64,000 nucleotides of DNA from Pseudomonas saxonica (GCF_007858365.1 NZ_VFIO01000003.1:310001-374000), one strand, 5' to 3'. Numbered from the stretch's first letter, positions 41,780 through 52,546 are shown. Made by a program: numbers and translations. Notes: a model not told the origin generated them from the sequence alone.

Positions 41780-42351
41780 TGCCGCCACCGAAACAGGGGG
41801 AGCGACACTGGGGCCCATCACAGGAGGCTGAACGTAGGTGCTGTTATGGGGGTGGCGAGGCAGGACGCCGAGCCAGCCGCGATCGGGCCAAGGATGGCCC
41901 GTCGCGGCGGGCCCCCATAACAGTGCCGGAGAGAAGGCACCGGGCGAGCCTAGGCGAGCTCGGCCGTATGGTAGGGCGCAGACCTTTTGGTTCCTTTTGG
42001 GGCGTCTGCCAAAAGGAACTCGCCGTAAGGGCGAAACCCGTAGAAAGGTTTAATTCATCTAATGGATATGTACGCTGGCCAATTGAAGGCTTCGAGTACA
42101 TATCCATTTTTAGCGTCTAGCTGACGTAATGGTTACGCCCTTACGGCGTGTCACTTTGCAAAAGCGGCAAAGTAACCAAAACGCTTCCGCCCCCGCGTAC
42201 GGCCCTCGCTTCGCTCAGGTGTCCCTCACTCCGGTCCCGCTCCGTGGGCACGCTGCGACGGGCCATCCATGGCCCGATCGCAGCTCTCCCGGCATCCATG
42301 CCGGTCGACCCACTCCGCGAAACCTCCATTCGGCCTCCCGAAGGGGCGGCA
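41780..42351. repeat. Pair of inverted dispersed-repeat elements upstream of yaaA
   Basis: Two diverged halves in opposite orientation. The left half carries GATCGGGCCAAGGATGGCCC and ends at ACTCGCCGTAAGGGCGAAAC. The right half starts GTTACGCCCTTACGGCGTGT and carries GGGCCATCCATGGCCCGATC. Between them a perfect 12-bp hairpin ATGGATATGTAC / GTACATATCCAT (42062-42073 and 42096-42107). Frames through this stretch give only low-complexity arginine/proline-rich peptides, so I treat it as non-coding repeat DNA of the kind scattered in Pseudomonas genomes. Confidence 0.65.
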
Positions 42352-42457
42352 GATCAAGATCAAAAACCAGATCAAAAACCAGATCAAAAACCAGATCAAA
42401 AACCAGATCAAAAACCAGATCAAAAACCAGATCACAAGCCAGATCAAAAACAGATCA
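42352..42457. repeat. 12-bp tandem repeat (GATCAAAAACCA)
   Basis: About eight consecutive units of GATCAAAAACCA with decay at the right end (CACAAGCCA, AAAAACA), about 160 bp before the yaaA start. As 12 is a multiple of 3 the tract is open in all frames, producing spurious KNQI-type peptides. Confidence 0.92.
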
Positions 42458-42617
42458 CAGGCTCGTTGCCTCGTCACGAGGCTGCGGCAAGCAGCCCATC
42501 TCAACCTTCATTCCTCGTCAGCAACTACACCTCAACACCCTTCTATGAAGGTGATAGGTGGAGTCAAACCCTCCTACCCCCTAGAATTGCTCCCCTGCCT
42601 ATAAAGGAGACGACCTT

Positions 42618-43397
42618 ATGCTGATGGTGATTTCACCCGCTAAAACCCTCGATTACGAAACGCCGCCAGCCACTGCGCGCTTTACCTTGCCTCAGTACCT
42701 GGACCACTCGCAGGTGTTGATCGAGCAATTGCGTGAGTTAAGCCCGCAACAGATTGGCGAGCTGATGCACCTGTCCGATAAGCTTTCAGGCCTCAATGCC
42801 GCTCGCTTCGGCAGCTGGACCCCAGCCTTTACTCCCGAAAATGCCAAGCAGGCACTGCTGGCCTTTAAAGGCGATGTGTACACCGGCCTCAATGCCGTGG
42901 ACTTCAATGAAGACGACTTTGACTATGCCCAAACCCATCTGCGTATGCTCTCAGGCCTTTACGGACTCTTGCGTCCGCTGGACTTGATGATGCCGTACCG
43001 ACTGGAGATGGGCACCAAGCTGGCCAACGCTCGCGGCAAGGATTTGTACGCCTTCTGGGGTACACGCATCAGCGAGTGGCTCAATGAAGCACTGGCGGAA
43101 CAAGGCGATGATGTGTTGCTCAATCTGGCGTCTAACGAATACTTTTCAGCCGTCAAAAAATCAGCCTTGAACGCGCGCATCATCAATACCGAATTCAAGG
43201 ACCTGAAAAACGGTCAGCACAAGATCATCAGCTTTTACGCGAAAAAGGCCCGAGGCATGATGAGCCGCTTTGTGATCAAGGAACGTATCAACAACCCTGA
43301 ACACCTCAAGCAATTTGACGCTCAGGGCTATCGTTACAGTGCCGAGCACTCGAAACCCGACTTGCTGGTTTTCCTACGCGATCACGCCCCCGAATAA
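42618..43397 (+). CDS. yaaA: Peroxide stress protein YaaA (DUF328)
   Basis: Cytosolic protein that in E. coli lowers intracellular free iron during peroxide stress and has a DNA-binding fold. The 259-residue protein starts [17 protein letters not shown], with blocks [33 protein letters not shown] and [10 protein letters not shown] typical of the family. AAAGGAG lies before the ATG. Confidence 0.96.
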   Translation: MLMVISPAKTLDYETPPATARFTLPQYLDHSQVLIEQLRELSPQQIGELMHLSDKLSGLNAARFGSWTPAFTPENAKQALLAFKGDVYTGLNAVDFNEDDFDYAQTHLRMLSGLYGLLRPLDLMMPYRLEMGTKLANARGKDLYAFWGTRISEWLNEALAEQGDDVLLNLASNEYFSAVKKSALNARIINTEFKDLKNGQHKIISFYAKKARGMMSRFVIKERINNPEHLKQFDAQGYRYSAEHSKPDLLVFLRDHAPE

Positions 43398-44057
43398 CCC
43401 CTCCCTTTTTCGACGCACCTCAGCTCCCTGAGCGTGCGTCGCACCTGATTTCGCCCTCCCAACCCTTCGATAAATATAAATTCACTCGACAAATGTGACT
43501 TTTTTTCATAGTGGCACTTAATTTTTTTTTGGATAGTGGCACTTAACTATCGCAACGAATGAACTCCCTACAAATAAAGGGCGAAACCTTCGGGGCCATC
43601 ACTTTGCAACTAGTGCCATCTTTTGAAACACATTCAGCAATATGTAAAAACGAGATCAGCGGGCTGGAACTATGTACCGAAGCACCGCTCATAGAATCCG
43701 TAACAATTATTACCGAGCTTGTAGGAAATGACTTACGCAGCACTCATAAAATAAACGCTTAACACGCTCTGGCCAGCCGGGGTGTGGCGATCAAAAGCGA
43801 ATCACCTGCTAAACGCCTTCGTGCCATATAAATCAATGGCTTGAGGTATGCCCCTGCGTGTATCCGCGGAGGGCTTCGAGCCAAATTGTCCTACAAGACA
43901 ATAAGTAGCTGCACTTTAAAAGTGCAACTTTAGCAGCGTTGAAACATAACAGTGCCTGTTCACGGTATTGCGGGTTAGTTATGCCGTAATTCCAAGTTCG
44001 CCCTTATTTTTTAACTTAGGCCACTCAGTGGCTTGAACATGACAGAGGTCAATTACG
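43398..44057. other. Long intergenic/leader region upstream of algD
   Basis: 660 bp. The left part (43480-43760) is AT-rich and contains two direct 14-bp repeats ATAGTGGCACTTAA (43508-43521 and 43533-43546). A 67-codon plus-strand frame at 43559-43762 lacks a good ribosome site and I do not accept it. The right part from about 43700 would be the algD leader. No clear AlgR site (ACCGTTCGTC) was found. Confidence 0.55.
43667..43693 (+). promoter_or_regulatory. Candidate AlgU (sigma-22) promoter of the alginate operon
   Basis: GAACTA, 16 nt, TCATA: matches the AlgU consensus GAACTT-N16/17-TCTGA in the -35 (5 of 6) and in the leading TC of the -10. Transcription from about 43700 would give a leader of roughly 360 nt, close to the long algD leader known in P. 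aeruginosa. Inferred from pattern and distance only. Confidence 0.45.
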
Positions 44058-45374
44058 ATGCGCATCAGCATATTTGGTTTGGGTTACGTCGGCGCCGTTT
44101 GTGCCGGTTGTCTTTCTGCCCGCGGCCATGAAGTTATTGGCGTTGATATTTCTCAAGACAAGATTGACCTGATCAACCTCGGCAAATCGCCCATCGTTGA
44201 ACCGGGCCTTGGCGAGCTGCTGGCTCAGGGTATTCAAACAGGCCGTCTGCGCGGCACCACCAACTTTGCTTCGGCCATCCGTGACAGCGACCTGTCGATG
44301 ATCTGCGTCGGCACGCCGAGCAAGAAAAACGGTGATCTGGAACTTAACTACATCGAAGCCGTATGCCGCGAAATCGGCGCTGTGCTGCGTGAAAAAACCA
44401 GCCGTCACACCATCGTGGTGCGCAGCACCGTATTGCCGGGCACCGTGAAAAATGTCGTGATCCCGATTCTCGAAGAATGCTCGGGCAAGAAAGCAGGCGT
44501 TGATTTCGGCGTCGCCGTAAACCCTGAATTCCTGCGTGAAAGCACGGCCATTGCCGACTACGACCAGCCGCCAATGACTGTCATCGGCGAGTTCGATACC
44601 GCTTCTGGCGATGTGCTGCAATCGCTGTACGAAGAACTCGACGCACCGATCATCCGCAAGGACATCGAAGTGGCCGAGATGATCAAGTACACCTGCAACG
44701 TATGGCACGCCACCAAAGTGACCTTCGCCAACGAAATCGGCAACATTGCCAAAGCAGTGGGTGTAGATGGCCGTGAAGTGATGAACGTGGTCTGCCAGGA
44801 CAAAACCCTCAACCTGTCGCAGTACTACATGCGTCCGGGCTTCGCGTTCGGCGGCTCTTGCCTGCCTAAAGATGTTCGCGCCCTGACCTACCGCGCCGGT
44901 TCGCTGGACGTTGAAGCGCCGCTGCTCAACTCCCTGATGCGCAGTAACGAATCGCAAGTGCAGAACGCCTTCGACATCGTTGCCAGCCACGACAAACGCA
45001 AAGTCGCCCTGCTCGGCTTGAGCTTCAAGGCCGGCACCGATGACCTGCGCGAAAGCCCGCTGGTCGAGTTGGCAGAAATGCTGATCGGTAAGGGCTACGA
45101 CCTCTCCATCTACGACACCAACGTCGAATACGCCCGTGTTCACGGTTCGAACAAAGAGTACATCGAATCGAAAATCCCTCACGTGTCGTCCCTGCTCAAC
45201 TCGGACTTCGACGCAGTGATCAATCACAGCGACGTGATCATTCTGGGTAACCGCGACGAGAAATTCCGTGCCCTGGCGCAAAACGCACCGGCCGGTAAAC
45301 AAGTCATCGACCTGGTCGGCTTTATGGCCAAGGCCACTAGCACCACCAGCCGCACCGAAGGCATCTGCTGGTAA
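44058..45374 (+). CDS. algD: GDP-mannose 6-dehydrogenase
   Basis: Oxidises GDP-mannose twice with NAD+ to GDP-mannuronic acid, the committed alginate step, in the cytosol. The 438-residue protein has the N-terminal Rossmann motif [15 protein letters not shown], the central dimer helix and the catalytic-cysteine motif [12 protein letters not shown]. First gene of the twelve-gene alginate operon and target of its main regulation. Confidence 0.98.
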   Translation: MRISIFGLGYVGAVCAGCLSARGHEVIGVDISQDKIDLINLGKSPIVEPGLGELLAQGIQTGRLRGTTNFASAIRDSDLSMICVGTPSKKNGDLELNYIEAVCREIGAVLREKTSRHTIVVRSTVLPGTVKNVVIPILEECSGKKAGVDFGVAVNPEFLRESTAIADYDQPPMTVIGEFDTASGDVLQSLYEELDAPIIRKDIEVAEMIKYTCNVWHATKVTFANEIGNIAKAVGVDGREVMNVVCQDKTLNLSQYYMRPGFAFGGSCLPKDVRALTYRAGSLDVEAPLLNSLMRSNESQVQNAFDIVASHDKRKVALLGLSFKAGTDDLRESPLVELAEMLIGKGYDLSIYDTNVEYARVHGSNKEYIESKIPHVSSLLNSDFDAVINHSDVIILGNRDEKFRALAQNAPAGKQVIDLVGFMAKATSTTSRTEGICW

Positions 45375-45475
45375 CAGCAGCCGTCAGCTTCAAGCAGCAC
45401 GTCGCAAGTTTACAGCGCTTCACTCGTAGCTTGCGGCTTGCAGCTCGAAGCCCTCTTCACCTTCGGATGACGCAA

Positions 45476-46957
45476 ATGTCCAAGTTAAAAAACGTGTTAC
45501 TTCAATCCGCGGGCTGGCTGTTTTTTCTAAGCCTGTTGATGGGCCTCGCGCTAGCGTTGCCGACCTCTACCTTTGACTCCGAGTCGAAGAACTTTATTTT
45601 CCTGATTGGCGCCGTGGGTATCTGGCGCTACTCAATGGGTGCCACGCATTTTCTGCGCGGCATGCTGTTTTTATATGTGGTGTACCCCCACTTGCGCCGC
45701 AAGGTACGCAAGCTGGGCAAGGCGGCTGACCCGTCTCATGTGTTTCTGATGGTCACCAGCTTTCGAATCGACGCACTGACCACCGCGCAGGTGTACAGCT
45801 CGGTCATTCGCGAAGCCATTGACTGCGGCTTGCCTACCACCGTGGTGTGTTCGCTGGTGGAAATGTCCGATGAGCTGCTGGTCAAGAGCATGTGGCAGCG
45901 CCTCAACCCGCCTGACCGCGTCAAGCTGGACTTTGTGCGCATTCCCGGCACCGGCAAACGCGACGGCCTGGCCTATGGCTTCCGCGCCATCTCGCGGCAC
46001 ATGCCCGACAACCGCGCAGTGGTAGCAGTGATCGACGGTGACACCGTGCTCGCCCAAGGCGTGGTGCGCAAAACCGTGCCGTGGTTCCAGCTGTTCGGCA
46101 ATGTCGGCGGCCTGACCACTAACGAGTTCTGCGAAGTACGCGGCGGCTACATCATGAGCGAATGGCACAAGCTGCGCTTTGCTCAACGCCACATCAACAT
46201 GTGCTCGATGGCCCTGTCCAAGCGCGTCTTGACCATGACCGGACGCATGTCAGTGTTCCGTGCCAACGTAGTGACTGACCCCGACTTTATTGCCGATGTG
46301 GAAAGTGACTCGCTGCAACACTGGCGTCTGGGCCGTTTCAAGTTTTTGACCGGCGACGACAAGTCCAGCTGGTTCAGCCTGATGCGTCTGGGCTACGACA
46401 CCTTTTACGTGCCAGACGCGGCGATCCATACCGTGGAACACCCGCCGGAAAAGAGCTTTATCAAGGCCAGTCGCAAGCTGATGTTCCGTTGGTACGGCAA
46501 CAACCTGCGCCAGAACGCCCGCGCGTTAGGGCTGGGTGTTAAACGCCTCGGCGCCTTCACCAGCCTGGTGCTGTTCGACCAGCGTGTGTCGATGTGGACC
46601 TCACTGCTGGGCCTGACGGTAGCGCTGATTGCCACGGCCAAATACGGCATCACCTTCCTTATTGCCTACCTGCTGTGGATTGGCATCACCCGCCTGATTC
46701 TGACCCTGTTGCTGGCCTGTTCGGGTCACAGCATCGGCCCGGCTTACCCGGTGATTCTTTATTACAACCAGATCGTTGGGGCACTGGTGAAGATCTACGT
46801 GTTCTTCCGCCTCGACCAACAATCCTGGACCCGTCAGGACACTAAATTGACCCGTGATCTGGCCAGCTTTCAACGTTGGTTCAACACCTGGTCGTCTCGA
46901 ACCATGACCTTCTCCGCTGCCAGCATTTTTGTTGCTGTGCTGCTGACGATGGTCTGA
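45476..46957 (+). CDS. alg8: Alginate polymerase, glycosyltransferase Alg8
   Basis: Inner-membrane family 2 glycosyltransferase that polymerises mannuronate from GDP-mannuronate and, with Alg44, exports it. ATG 45476 ([13 protein letters not shown]) gives 493 residues, the usual length; upstream in-frame ATGs at 45431 and 45467 read through repeat-like sequence. N-terminal helices, the DGDT metal-binding motif, and C-terminal helices with QRW near [10 protein letters not shown] are visible. The 100-bp gap after algD contains imperfect CTTGCAGC/GCTTCAAGC inverted repeats. Confidence 0.96.
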   Translation: MSKLKNVLLQSAGWLFFLSLLMGLALALPTSTFDSESKNFIFLIGAVGIWRYSMGATHFLRGMLFLYVVYPHLRRKVRKLGKAADPSHVFLMVTSFRIDALTTAQVYSSVIREAIDCGLPTTVVCSLVEMSDELLVKSMWQRLNPPDRVKLDFVRIPGTGKRDGLAYGFRAISRHMPDNRAVVAVIDGDTVLAQGVVRKTVPWFQLFGNVGGLTTNEFCEVRGGYIMSEWHKLRFAQRHINMCSMALSKRVLTMTGRMSVFRANVVTDPDFIADVESDSLQHWRLGRFKFLTGDDKSSWFSLMRLGYDTFYVPDAAIHTVEHPPEKSFIKASRKLMFRWYGNNLRQNARALGLGVKRLGAFTSLVLFDQRVSMWTSLLGLTVALIATAKYGITFLIAYLLWIGITRLILTLLLACSGHSIGPAYPVILYYNQIVGALVKIYVFFRLDQQSWTRQDTKLTRDLASFQRWFNTWSSRTMTFSAASIFVAVLLTMV

Positions 46958-46991
46958 ACCGACCCGACCGAATTAATCAGGAATAAGACCC

Positions 46992-48161
46992 ATGAACACT
47001 CAAGTTAACGCCAACGTTGTCCACGAATCCGAAGCCCAGCGCCAGCATGCGCGGGTCAAAATCCCGGCCAAGCTGCGCTTTCTCACGGCCGAGCGCGCGC
47101 CGATGGAAGTCAGCCTGATCGACCTCTCGGCCGGTGGCCTGAGCTTCAATGCGGCCAACCAGACCTTCAAGGTCGGCGACGTGTTTAAAGGCCGCCTGCA
47201 ATTTCTGGTGGATAACCTCGGCCTGACCATGGACGTCGACCTGCTGGTGCGCAATGTTGACCGCCAGACCGGCCGCGTCGGTTGCCAGTTCCAGAACCTG
47301 GACCTGCAAGACATCGCCACCTTGCGTCACTTGATCACCTCGCACTTGAGTGGCGACATCGTGACCATGGGCGAAATGCTCGCCACCCTGCAACGTGACA
47401 ACTTCACCAAAGCGCGCAAGGTCAAAGATGGCGGCAGCGGCATGAGCCCGTTCGGTCGTATGAAAGCCGTAGTACTGAGCGCCGGTGTGTTTGTCGTCGG
47501 TCTGGTGGCGTTCGGTTTTATCGTCAAATCGGTGTACGGCCTGTATTTCGTCACCCACGCGCAATCGGCGCTGGTCAGCGTGCCCGCCTTGAACATCACT
47601 ATGCCCCGTGACGGCACGGTGCAAAGCCTGATCAAAGACGACCAACTGGCCGCCAGCGGCGCGCCGATTGCGACCTTCAGCACCAGCATGCTCGACGTCC
47701 TGAAGGGGCATCTGGACGAAAACCAGCTGCAACCACAGAACATCGAAACCCTGTTCGGCAAGCAAATGACCGGCACCCTGACCTCGCCATGTGATTGCGT
47801 GGTGGCGGAACAAGTGGTTGCCAATGGTCAATACGCCAGCAAGGGCGACGTGATCTTCAAACTGGTACCGCGCACCAGCGAAGCCGGTATTGCTGCACGT
47901 TTCAGCTATCGCCAGTTCGGTGACGTACTGCCGGGCACCCGTGTGAACTTCCAGATTGCCGGTGAAGATGGCCAGCGCAGCGGCAAGATCATCAGCAGCA
48001 CCAGCCTTAACAGCGATGACCTGTCATCTGACATTCGCGTGCAAATCAAACCTGACGCCCCGCTGGACAGCGCGTTGGCTGGCCGTCCAGTAGACGTGCG
48101 CAGCGACCGTGGCCCATCGTTGAACTGGTTGATCGACAAAGCCTCGGCTGCGGGTTTGTAA
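46992..48161 (+). CDS. alg44: Alginate co-polymerase Alg44 (c-di-GMP receptor)
   Basis: Inner-membrane protein whose cytosolic PilZ domain binds cyclic di-GMP and activates Alg8. PilZ residues are visible as RQHAR (RxxxR) near 18 and DLSAGG near 42. A membrane helix (about 160-180) follows, then a periplasmic HlyD-like adaptor region. 389 residues, normal. It lies 34 bp after alg8 and 2 bp before algK. Confidence 0.97.
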   Translation: MNTQVNANVVHESEAQRQHARVKIPAKLRFLTAERAPMEVSLIDLSAGGLSFNAANQTFKVGDVFKGRLQFLVDNLGLTMDVDLLVRNVDRQTGRVGCQFQNLDLQDIATLRHLITSHLSGDIVTMGEMLATLQRDNFTKARKVKDGGSGMSPFGRMKAVVLSAGVFVVGLVAFGFIVKSVYGLYFVTHAQSALVSVPALNITMPRDGTVQSLIKDDQLAASGAPIATFSTSMLDVLKGHLDENQLQPQNIETLFGKQMTGTLTSPCDCVVAEQVVANGQYASKGDVIFKLVPRTSEAGIAARFSYRQFGDVLPGTRVNFQIAGEDGQRSGKIISSTSLNSDDLSSDIRVQIKPDAPLDSALAGRPVDVRSDRGPSLNWLIDKASAAGL

Positions 48162-48163
48162 GC

Positions 48164-49477
48164 ATGACAAGCCCATCCCCCATGCCATTTCCCGTAGCAG
48201 CTGCCGAAGGCGGCGTCCGAGTGCGCAGCGCTCGCCCTCCTGAGCACGCGCAGGTTCTGACACACCGTGCCAAAGGGTTTTACGGTCGCTTCGCAACCGA
48301 ACGCAGCCTTCGGCAGCTGCTACGGGGGCAGGCGTTGCTACCACTGGTTGCAGCCATCGCATTGGCCGGTTGTGCGGGCCTGCCCGATCAGCGTCTGGCC
48401 AATGAAGCCTTGAAGCGTGGCGATACCGCCACCGCTCAGCGTAACTATCAAGCGTTGTCGGATCTGGGCTACACCGAAGCGCAGGTCGGACTGGCGGACA
48501 TCTGGATGACAAATCCAGACGCCGATCAGCTGAAGAAAGCCGAAGCCGCTTACCGCGCGGCCGCAAAAACTTCACCTCGCGCTCAGGGCCGTCTTGGCCG
48601 CCTGCTGGCAACCAAGCCCGATGCGACCGAGGCCGAGCTGCTTGAAGCACAGGGCTTGCTCGAACAATCCCTGGGCAACGCCGGCTATTACCCCGAGCTG
48701 GCCGCGATCTACCAGAAACGCGGTCAAACCGAACAACTGGCCGAGCTGGTCAAGCAGTTGCAAGGCGCGTATCGCAGTGGCGCAGCCTCGGCCAAGAAGG
48801 TCGACGGTGTCGCCCGGGTATTGGCCGATCCGACGCTGGGCACGCCTGATCCCGAAACGGCTAAATCGTTGCTGGAAAACATCGCCCCCGGTTACCCCGC
48901 AGCCTGGGTGAGCCTGGCGCAATTGCTCTATGACTTCCCGGATCAGGGCGACACCGCGCAGTTGCAGGAATACCTGGACAACGGCCGCGCTGCCGATCTG
49001 CCCCGCGCCGAGCTGTTGCTGGGACGCATGTATTACGACGGCAAGTGGATGACCCCGGATGCGAAAAAGGCCGAGGCGCACTTCCAGCGTGCCGTGGACA
49101 AAGAAGTCGCGGCGGATTACTACCTGGGTCAGATTTACCGTCGCGGTTATCTGGGTCAGGTGTATCCGCAAAAAGCCCTCGACCATTTGCTCAAGGCTGC
49201 GCGTAACGGCCAAAACAGCGCCGACTTCGCCATCGCCCAGTTGTTCTCCCAAGGCAAAGGCACTCAGCCCAACCTGCTGAACGCTTATGTGTTCGGCCAA
49301 CTGGCGAAACTCCAGGACACCCCGCAGGGCAATGAACTGGCGAGCCAGCTCGACGAGCAACTGCCGCCTGAACAACGCGCCGACGCCGAGCGCCTGCTGG
49401 AAAAAGAACGCACCCTGCGCGCCAACCTGTTGCTGCGTGCACAGCTAGAACAAGAACACGGCGAGGAAGCCCTATGA
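48164..49477 (+). CDS. algK: Alginate secretion scaffold lipoprotein AlgK with REP-altered N-terminus
   Basis: Outer-membrane lipoprotein of TPR/Sel1-like helical repeats that places the AlgE porin and links it to the periplasmic complex. The 437-residue frame from ATG 48164 holds a complete REP pair (48191-48327) after ten codons. As a result residues ~11-55 are repeat-encoded and the lipobox LAGC cysteine is at position 70, not near 20-30. The body from [17 protein letters not shown] onward looks intact. Translation may start later, e.g. at TTG near 48335 behind GGGGG, which would restore a short signal peptide. It overlaps algE by 4 bp. Confidence 0.9.
   Translation: MTSPSPMPFPVAAAEGGVRVRSARPPEHAQVLTHRAKGFYGRFATERSLRQLLRGQALLPLVAAIALAGCAGLPDQRLANEALKRGDTATAQRNYQALSDLGYTEAQVGLADIWMTNPDADQLKKAEAAYRAAAKTSPRAQGRLGRLLATKPDATEAELLEAQGLLEQSLGNAGYYPELAAIYQKRGQTEQLAELVKQLQGAYRSGAASAKKVDGVARVLADPTLGTPDPETAKSLLENIAPGYPAAWVSLAQLLYDFPDQGDTAQLQEYLDNGRAADLPRAELLLGRMYYDGKWMTPDAKKAEAHFQRAVDKEVAADYYLGQIYRRGYLGQVYPQKALDHLLKAARNGQNSADFAIAQLFSQGKGTQPNLLNAYVFGQLAKLQDTPQGNELASQLDEQLPPEQRADAERLLEKERTLRANLLLRAQLEQEHGEEAL
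48191..48327. repeat. REP pair inside the 5' end of algK
   Basis: Perfect 20-bp inverted arms 48191-48210 (CCCGTAGCAGCTGCCGAAGG) and 48308-48327, 137 bp in total, with the internal TTTTACGGTCGCTTCGCAACC typical of this REP family. Most REPs in the window lie between genes; this one is within a coding frame. Confidence 0.93.
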
Positions 49478-50946
49478 CCCTCAATCCCTTTGTGAAAGCG
49501 GGCATTGGCCTGTCTTTCGCGCTGCTGTGGTCATGCCCGACCCTGGCCGCCATGACCGATGAAAAGAACTTCGGCCTTGAGACGAAAATCACCGTGCAGT
49601 CCGAAGACGACCGCGACCTCGGCACCCGTGACGGCGGCGACGTAAACGGTATCGCCCTTGACCTGCGCCCATGGGCGTATTTCGAACACGGCAACTGGAG
49701 CGCCTACGTGATGGGGCAGGCGGTGACGTCCAGCGACATCATCGAAACCGACACCCTGCAACAGGCTGATGAGCAGCAATCAAGCAGCAGCGATTCGCGC
49801 CAACCGGATAAAAGCTACCTGGCCCTGCGTGAATTCTGGCTCGGTTACAAAGGTTTCACCGCTTACCCCGGCGAAGAGCTGCGATTGGGTCGCCAGCGCC
49901 TGCGCAACGACGACGGCCTGTGGCGCGACACCAATATCGAAGCGCTGAACTGGACGTTCGATACCACCTTGTTGAAGGCTAATCTGGGCGTTGCTGAACG
50001 CTTCAGCGAGTACCGCACCGACCTCCACGATCTGGCCCCGGATGACAAGGATCGCTTGCACCTGTTCGGTGATATTTCAGCACAGTGGACACCCGGCCAG
50101 TGGGTCGGCCTGCGTGCGCATCACACCCACGACGATGGCAAGCTCAAGCATCAAGGCGAAGAAGTCGACGCGCTGGATAAAACCGAGAACGGCGACCTGA
50201 CCTGGCTCGGCATTGAAGCCAACAGCGACGCCTACAACTACCGCAACACCAACACCGTCAATTACTGGGCCAGCCTCACCGGCATGACCGGCAAACGCGA
50301 CAACCTGGCCACCTCCAGTGTGGACGGGCGCACGCTGGCGGGCGCCAAAACCAGTGACAACGTAGACGGCTGGGCCACCGATCTGGGCATTCGTTTGCGC
50401 CTTGACCCGAACTGGCAAGTCGGTGCGGCCTATTCCCGGGCCAGCGCTGACTACCAGCAGACCGGCCTTGAGAGCAACCGCTCGAACTACACCGGCACCC
50501 GCTCGCGGGTTCACCGTTTTGGTGAAGCATTCCGTGGCGAAATGCAGAACATGCAAAGCGCCAGCCTGTTCACCTCCTGGCAGCTGCGCGACGACTACGA
50601 CGCCTCGCTGGTCTACCACAAGTTTTGGCGCGTAGACGCCAGCAAGCCGGTGGGCAGCAACGGCATCAACGCCGTCGAAAATACCGAAGACCCGACTGGC
50701 GGCTTGCTGTCCAGCACGTCACTGCCGTTGATCGACGGTAAAAACGACCTGGGTCAGGAAATGGATCTGGTGGTCACCAAGTACTTCAAACAAGGCCTGC
50801 TGCCAGCGGCACTGAGCCAGTCGATTGACGAGCCTTCAGCGCTGGTGCGCTTTCGTGGCGGCGTGTTCAAGCCGGGCGATGCCTACGGCAAGAACGTCGA
50901 CTCGTACATGCACCGCGCGTTTGTTGACGTGATCTGGCGCTTCTGA
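49474..50946 (+). CDS. algE: Outer-membrane alginate porin AlgE
   Basis: 18-stranded beta-barrel that exports the anionic polymer. The 490-residue protein has a signal peptide ([20 protein letters not shown], ending CPTLAA), alternating hydrophobic strands with many Arg/Asp pairs, and a C-terminal Phe (FVDVIWRF) expected for BAM-inserted barrels. Its start overlaps the algK stop (ATGA) and its stop overlaps or abuts the algG leader. Confidence 0.96.
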   Translation: MTLNPFVKAGIGLSFALLWSCPTLAAMTDEKNFGLETKITVQSEDDRDLGTRDGGDVNGIALDLRPWAYFEHGNWSAYVMGQAVTSSDIIETDTLQQADEQQSSSSDSRQPDKSYLALREFWLGYKGFTAYPGEELRLGRQRLRNDDGLWRDTNIEALNWTFDTTLLKANLGVAERFSEYRTDLHDLAPDDKDRLHLFGDISAQWTPGQWVGLRAHHTHDDGKLKHQGEEVDALDKTENGDLTWLGIEANSDAYNYRNTNTVNYWASLTGMTGKRDNLATSSVDGRTLAGAKTSDNVDGWATDLGIRLRLDPNWQVGAAYSRASADYQQTGLESNRSNYTGTRSRVHRFGEAFRGEMQNMQSASLFTSWQLRDDYDASLVYHKFWRVDASKPVGSNGINAVENTEDPTGGLLSSTSLPLIDGKNDLGQEMDLVVTKYFKQGLLPAALSQSIDEPSALVRFRGGVFKPGDAYGKNVDSYMHRAFVDVIWRF

Positions 50947-50972
50947 TGACTACGCCAACGGGAGTGCGTGAC

Positions 50973-52544
50973 ATGAATCATCCTGCCCACAAAGGCGCGA
51001 TCAGCCTGCTGGCTGGCGCGCTGCTGCTGGCCAGTTCGGCCGCCTTTGCCTCCGTCTCGCCGGTAGAGCAGACGGTGGCCAAAGAGCTGCAACAAGCCAA
51101 AACCTACACCGTCAGCACGGCCCCGTCGGCGCCGCTGGACATTGCCAAGCCCGCCCTGCCCGACCTGTCGGGTTACACCCGTGAAGCCGCAGCGGCCAAG
51201 ATTGTGCGCAGCAAAGCCGGCAAAGTCAGCGTGCGCCGCATGATGCAAGAGAACGCCCTGAAAGACTTTATCGGTGGCGATAACAAAATGGCCGAATGGG
51301 TAGTGCGCCAAGGCGGTATTCCCCAGGCGATTTTCATCGACGACGGCTATGTAAACCTCAAGGATCTGGCCAAACGCCTGCCCAAACAGTACTTCAGCGA
51401 AACCGCACCGGGTGTGTACCTGGCGCGCTTGCCGATTGTGGTCGGGCATCAAGGCATTCTGGACATCGACAGCAGCACCAAAGAGTTGCGTCTGTCCGAA
51501 GAAGGCGGCTCCTTTTTGGTCAACGATGGCCAGTTGTTTGTGCGTGACACCCAAGTCACTGGCTGGCGTGAAAAGGCCAATGGTCCGGCCACTTTCCGCG
51601 ACGCAAAAGAATTCCGTCCGTTCCTGCTGGCTTGGGGCGGCACCCAGACCTACATCGTCAACAGCAAGATGGCCAGCTTTGGCTACGCCAACAGTAAGTC
51701 GTACGGGGTGAGTATTTCTCAGTACACGCCCAACATGGCCAAGGTGGTCAAACGCGATGAGCCCACCGGCTGGATCGTCGACTCCGAGTTCTCGGACATG
51801 TGGTACGGCTTCTACTGCTACGAAACCCGCGACTTTGTAGTCAAGGGCAGCACTTACCGCGACAACATCGTCTACGGCATTGACCCCCATGACCGTTCGC
51901 ACGGCCTGATCATTGCCGAGAACGACGTGTTCGGCACTAAACGCAAACACGGAATCATCATTTCCCGTGAAGTGGACGACAGCTTCATCTTCAACAACCG
52001 CAGCCACAACAACAAATTGTCGGGCCTGGTGATCGACCGTAACAGCGTCAACAACCTGATTGCCGACAACGACATTTTCCAGAACCACACCGACGGCATC
52101 ACCCTCTATGAGAGCGGCGACAACCTGTTGTGGGGCAACAAGGTTTTCAACAACCGTCGTCACGGCATTCGGGTGCGCAACAGCGTGAATATTCGCCTGT
52201 ACGAAAACCTCTCGATGGCCAACGGCCTGACGGGCGTGTACGGCCACATCAAAGACCTGAGCGACACCGACCGCGATATTCACCTCGACCCGTTCGACAC
52301 CGAAGTGTCGCTGATTCTGGTGGGTGGCGAGCTGGCCGGTAACGGCAGCGGCCCATTAAGCATCGATTCGCCCCTGAGCATCGAGCTGTACCGGGTGTCG
52401 ATGCTGGCCCCGACCAAATCCAGCGGTATCAGCCTGAACGGGATTCTGGGTGAACGTCAGGACGAGATCCTCGACCTGATGGTGCGCCAGCAAAAAGCCG
52501 TGCTGATCGACCCCGTTGAACGCCAGACCGAATTGCACGACTGA
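50973..52544 (+). CDS. algG: Mannuronan C5-epimerase
   Basis: Periplasmic enzyme that epimerises some mannuronate residues to guluronate in the polymer. ATG 50973 behind GGAG gives 523 residues with a signal peptide ending near SSAAFA. The C-terminal half is a right-handed parallel beta-helix (CASH repeats) with the active-site motif DPHDR. Second half of the secretion group algK-E-G-X. Confidence 0.97.
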   Translation: MNHPAHKGAISLLAGALLLASSAAFASVSPVEQTVAKELQQAKTYTVSTAPSAPLDIAKPALPDLSGYTREAAAAKIVRSKAGKVSVRRMMQENALKDFIGGDNKMAEWVVRQGGIPQAIFIDDGYVNLKDLAKRLPKQYFSETAPGVYLARLPIVVGHQGILDIDSSTKELRLSEEGGSFLVNDGQLFVRDTQVTGWREKANGPATFRDAKEFRPFLLAWGGTQTYIVNSKMASFGYANSKSYGVSISQYTPNMAKVVKRDEPTGWIVDSEFSDMWYGFYCYETRDFVVKGSTYRDNIVYGIDPHDRSHGLIIAENDVFGTKRKHGIIISREVDDSFIFNNRSHNNKLSGLVIDRNSVNNLIADNDIFQNHTDGITLYESGDNLLWGNKVFNNRRHGIRVRNSVNIRLYENLSMANGLTGVYGHIKDLSDTDRDIHLDPFDTEVSLILVGGELAGNGSGPLSIDSPLSIELYRVSMLAPTKSSGISLNGILGERQDEILDLMVRQQKAVLIDPVERQTELHD

Positions 52545-52546
52545 GG

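Noticed and set aside
42141..42624. Open frames through the 12-bp repeat and the inverted element before yaaA
   Set aside because: The peptides are translations of repeat DNA (KNQI repeats, arginine/proline-rich stretches) and several frames are open at once.
43559..43762. Small 67-codon gene upstream of algD
   Set aside because: Weak ribosome site, no family resemblance, a competing open frame on the other strand, and it overlaps the candidate AlgU promoter.
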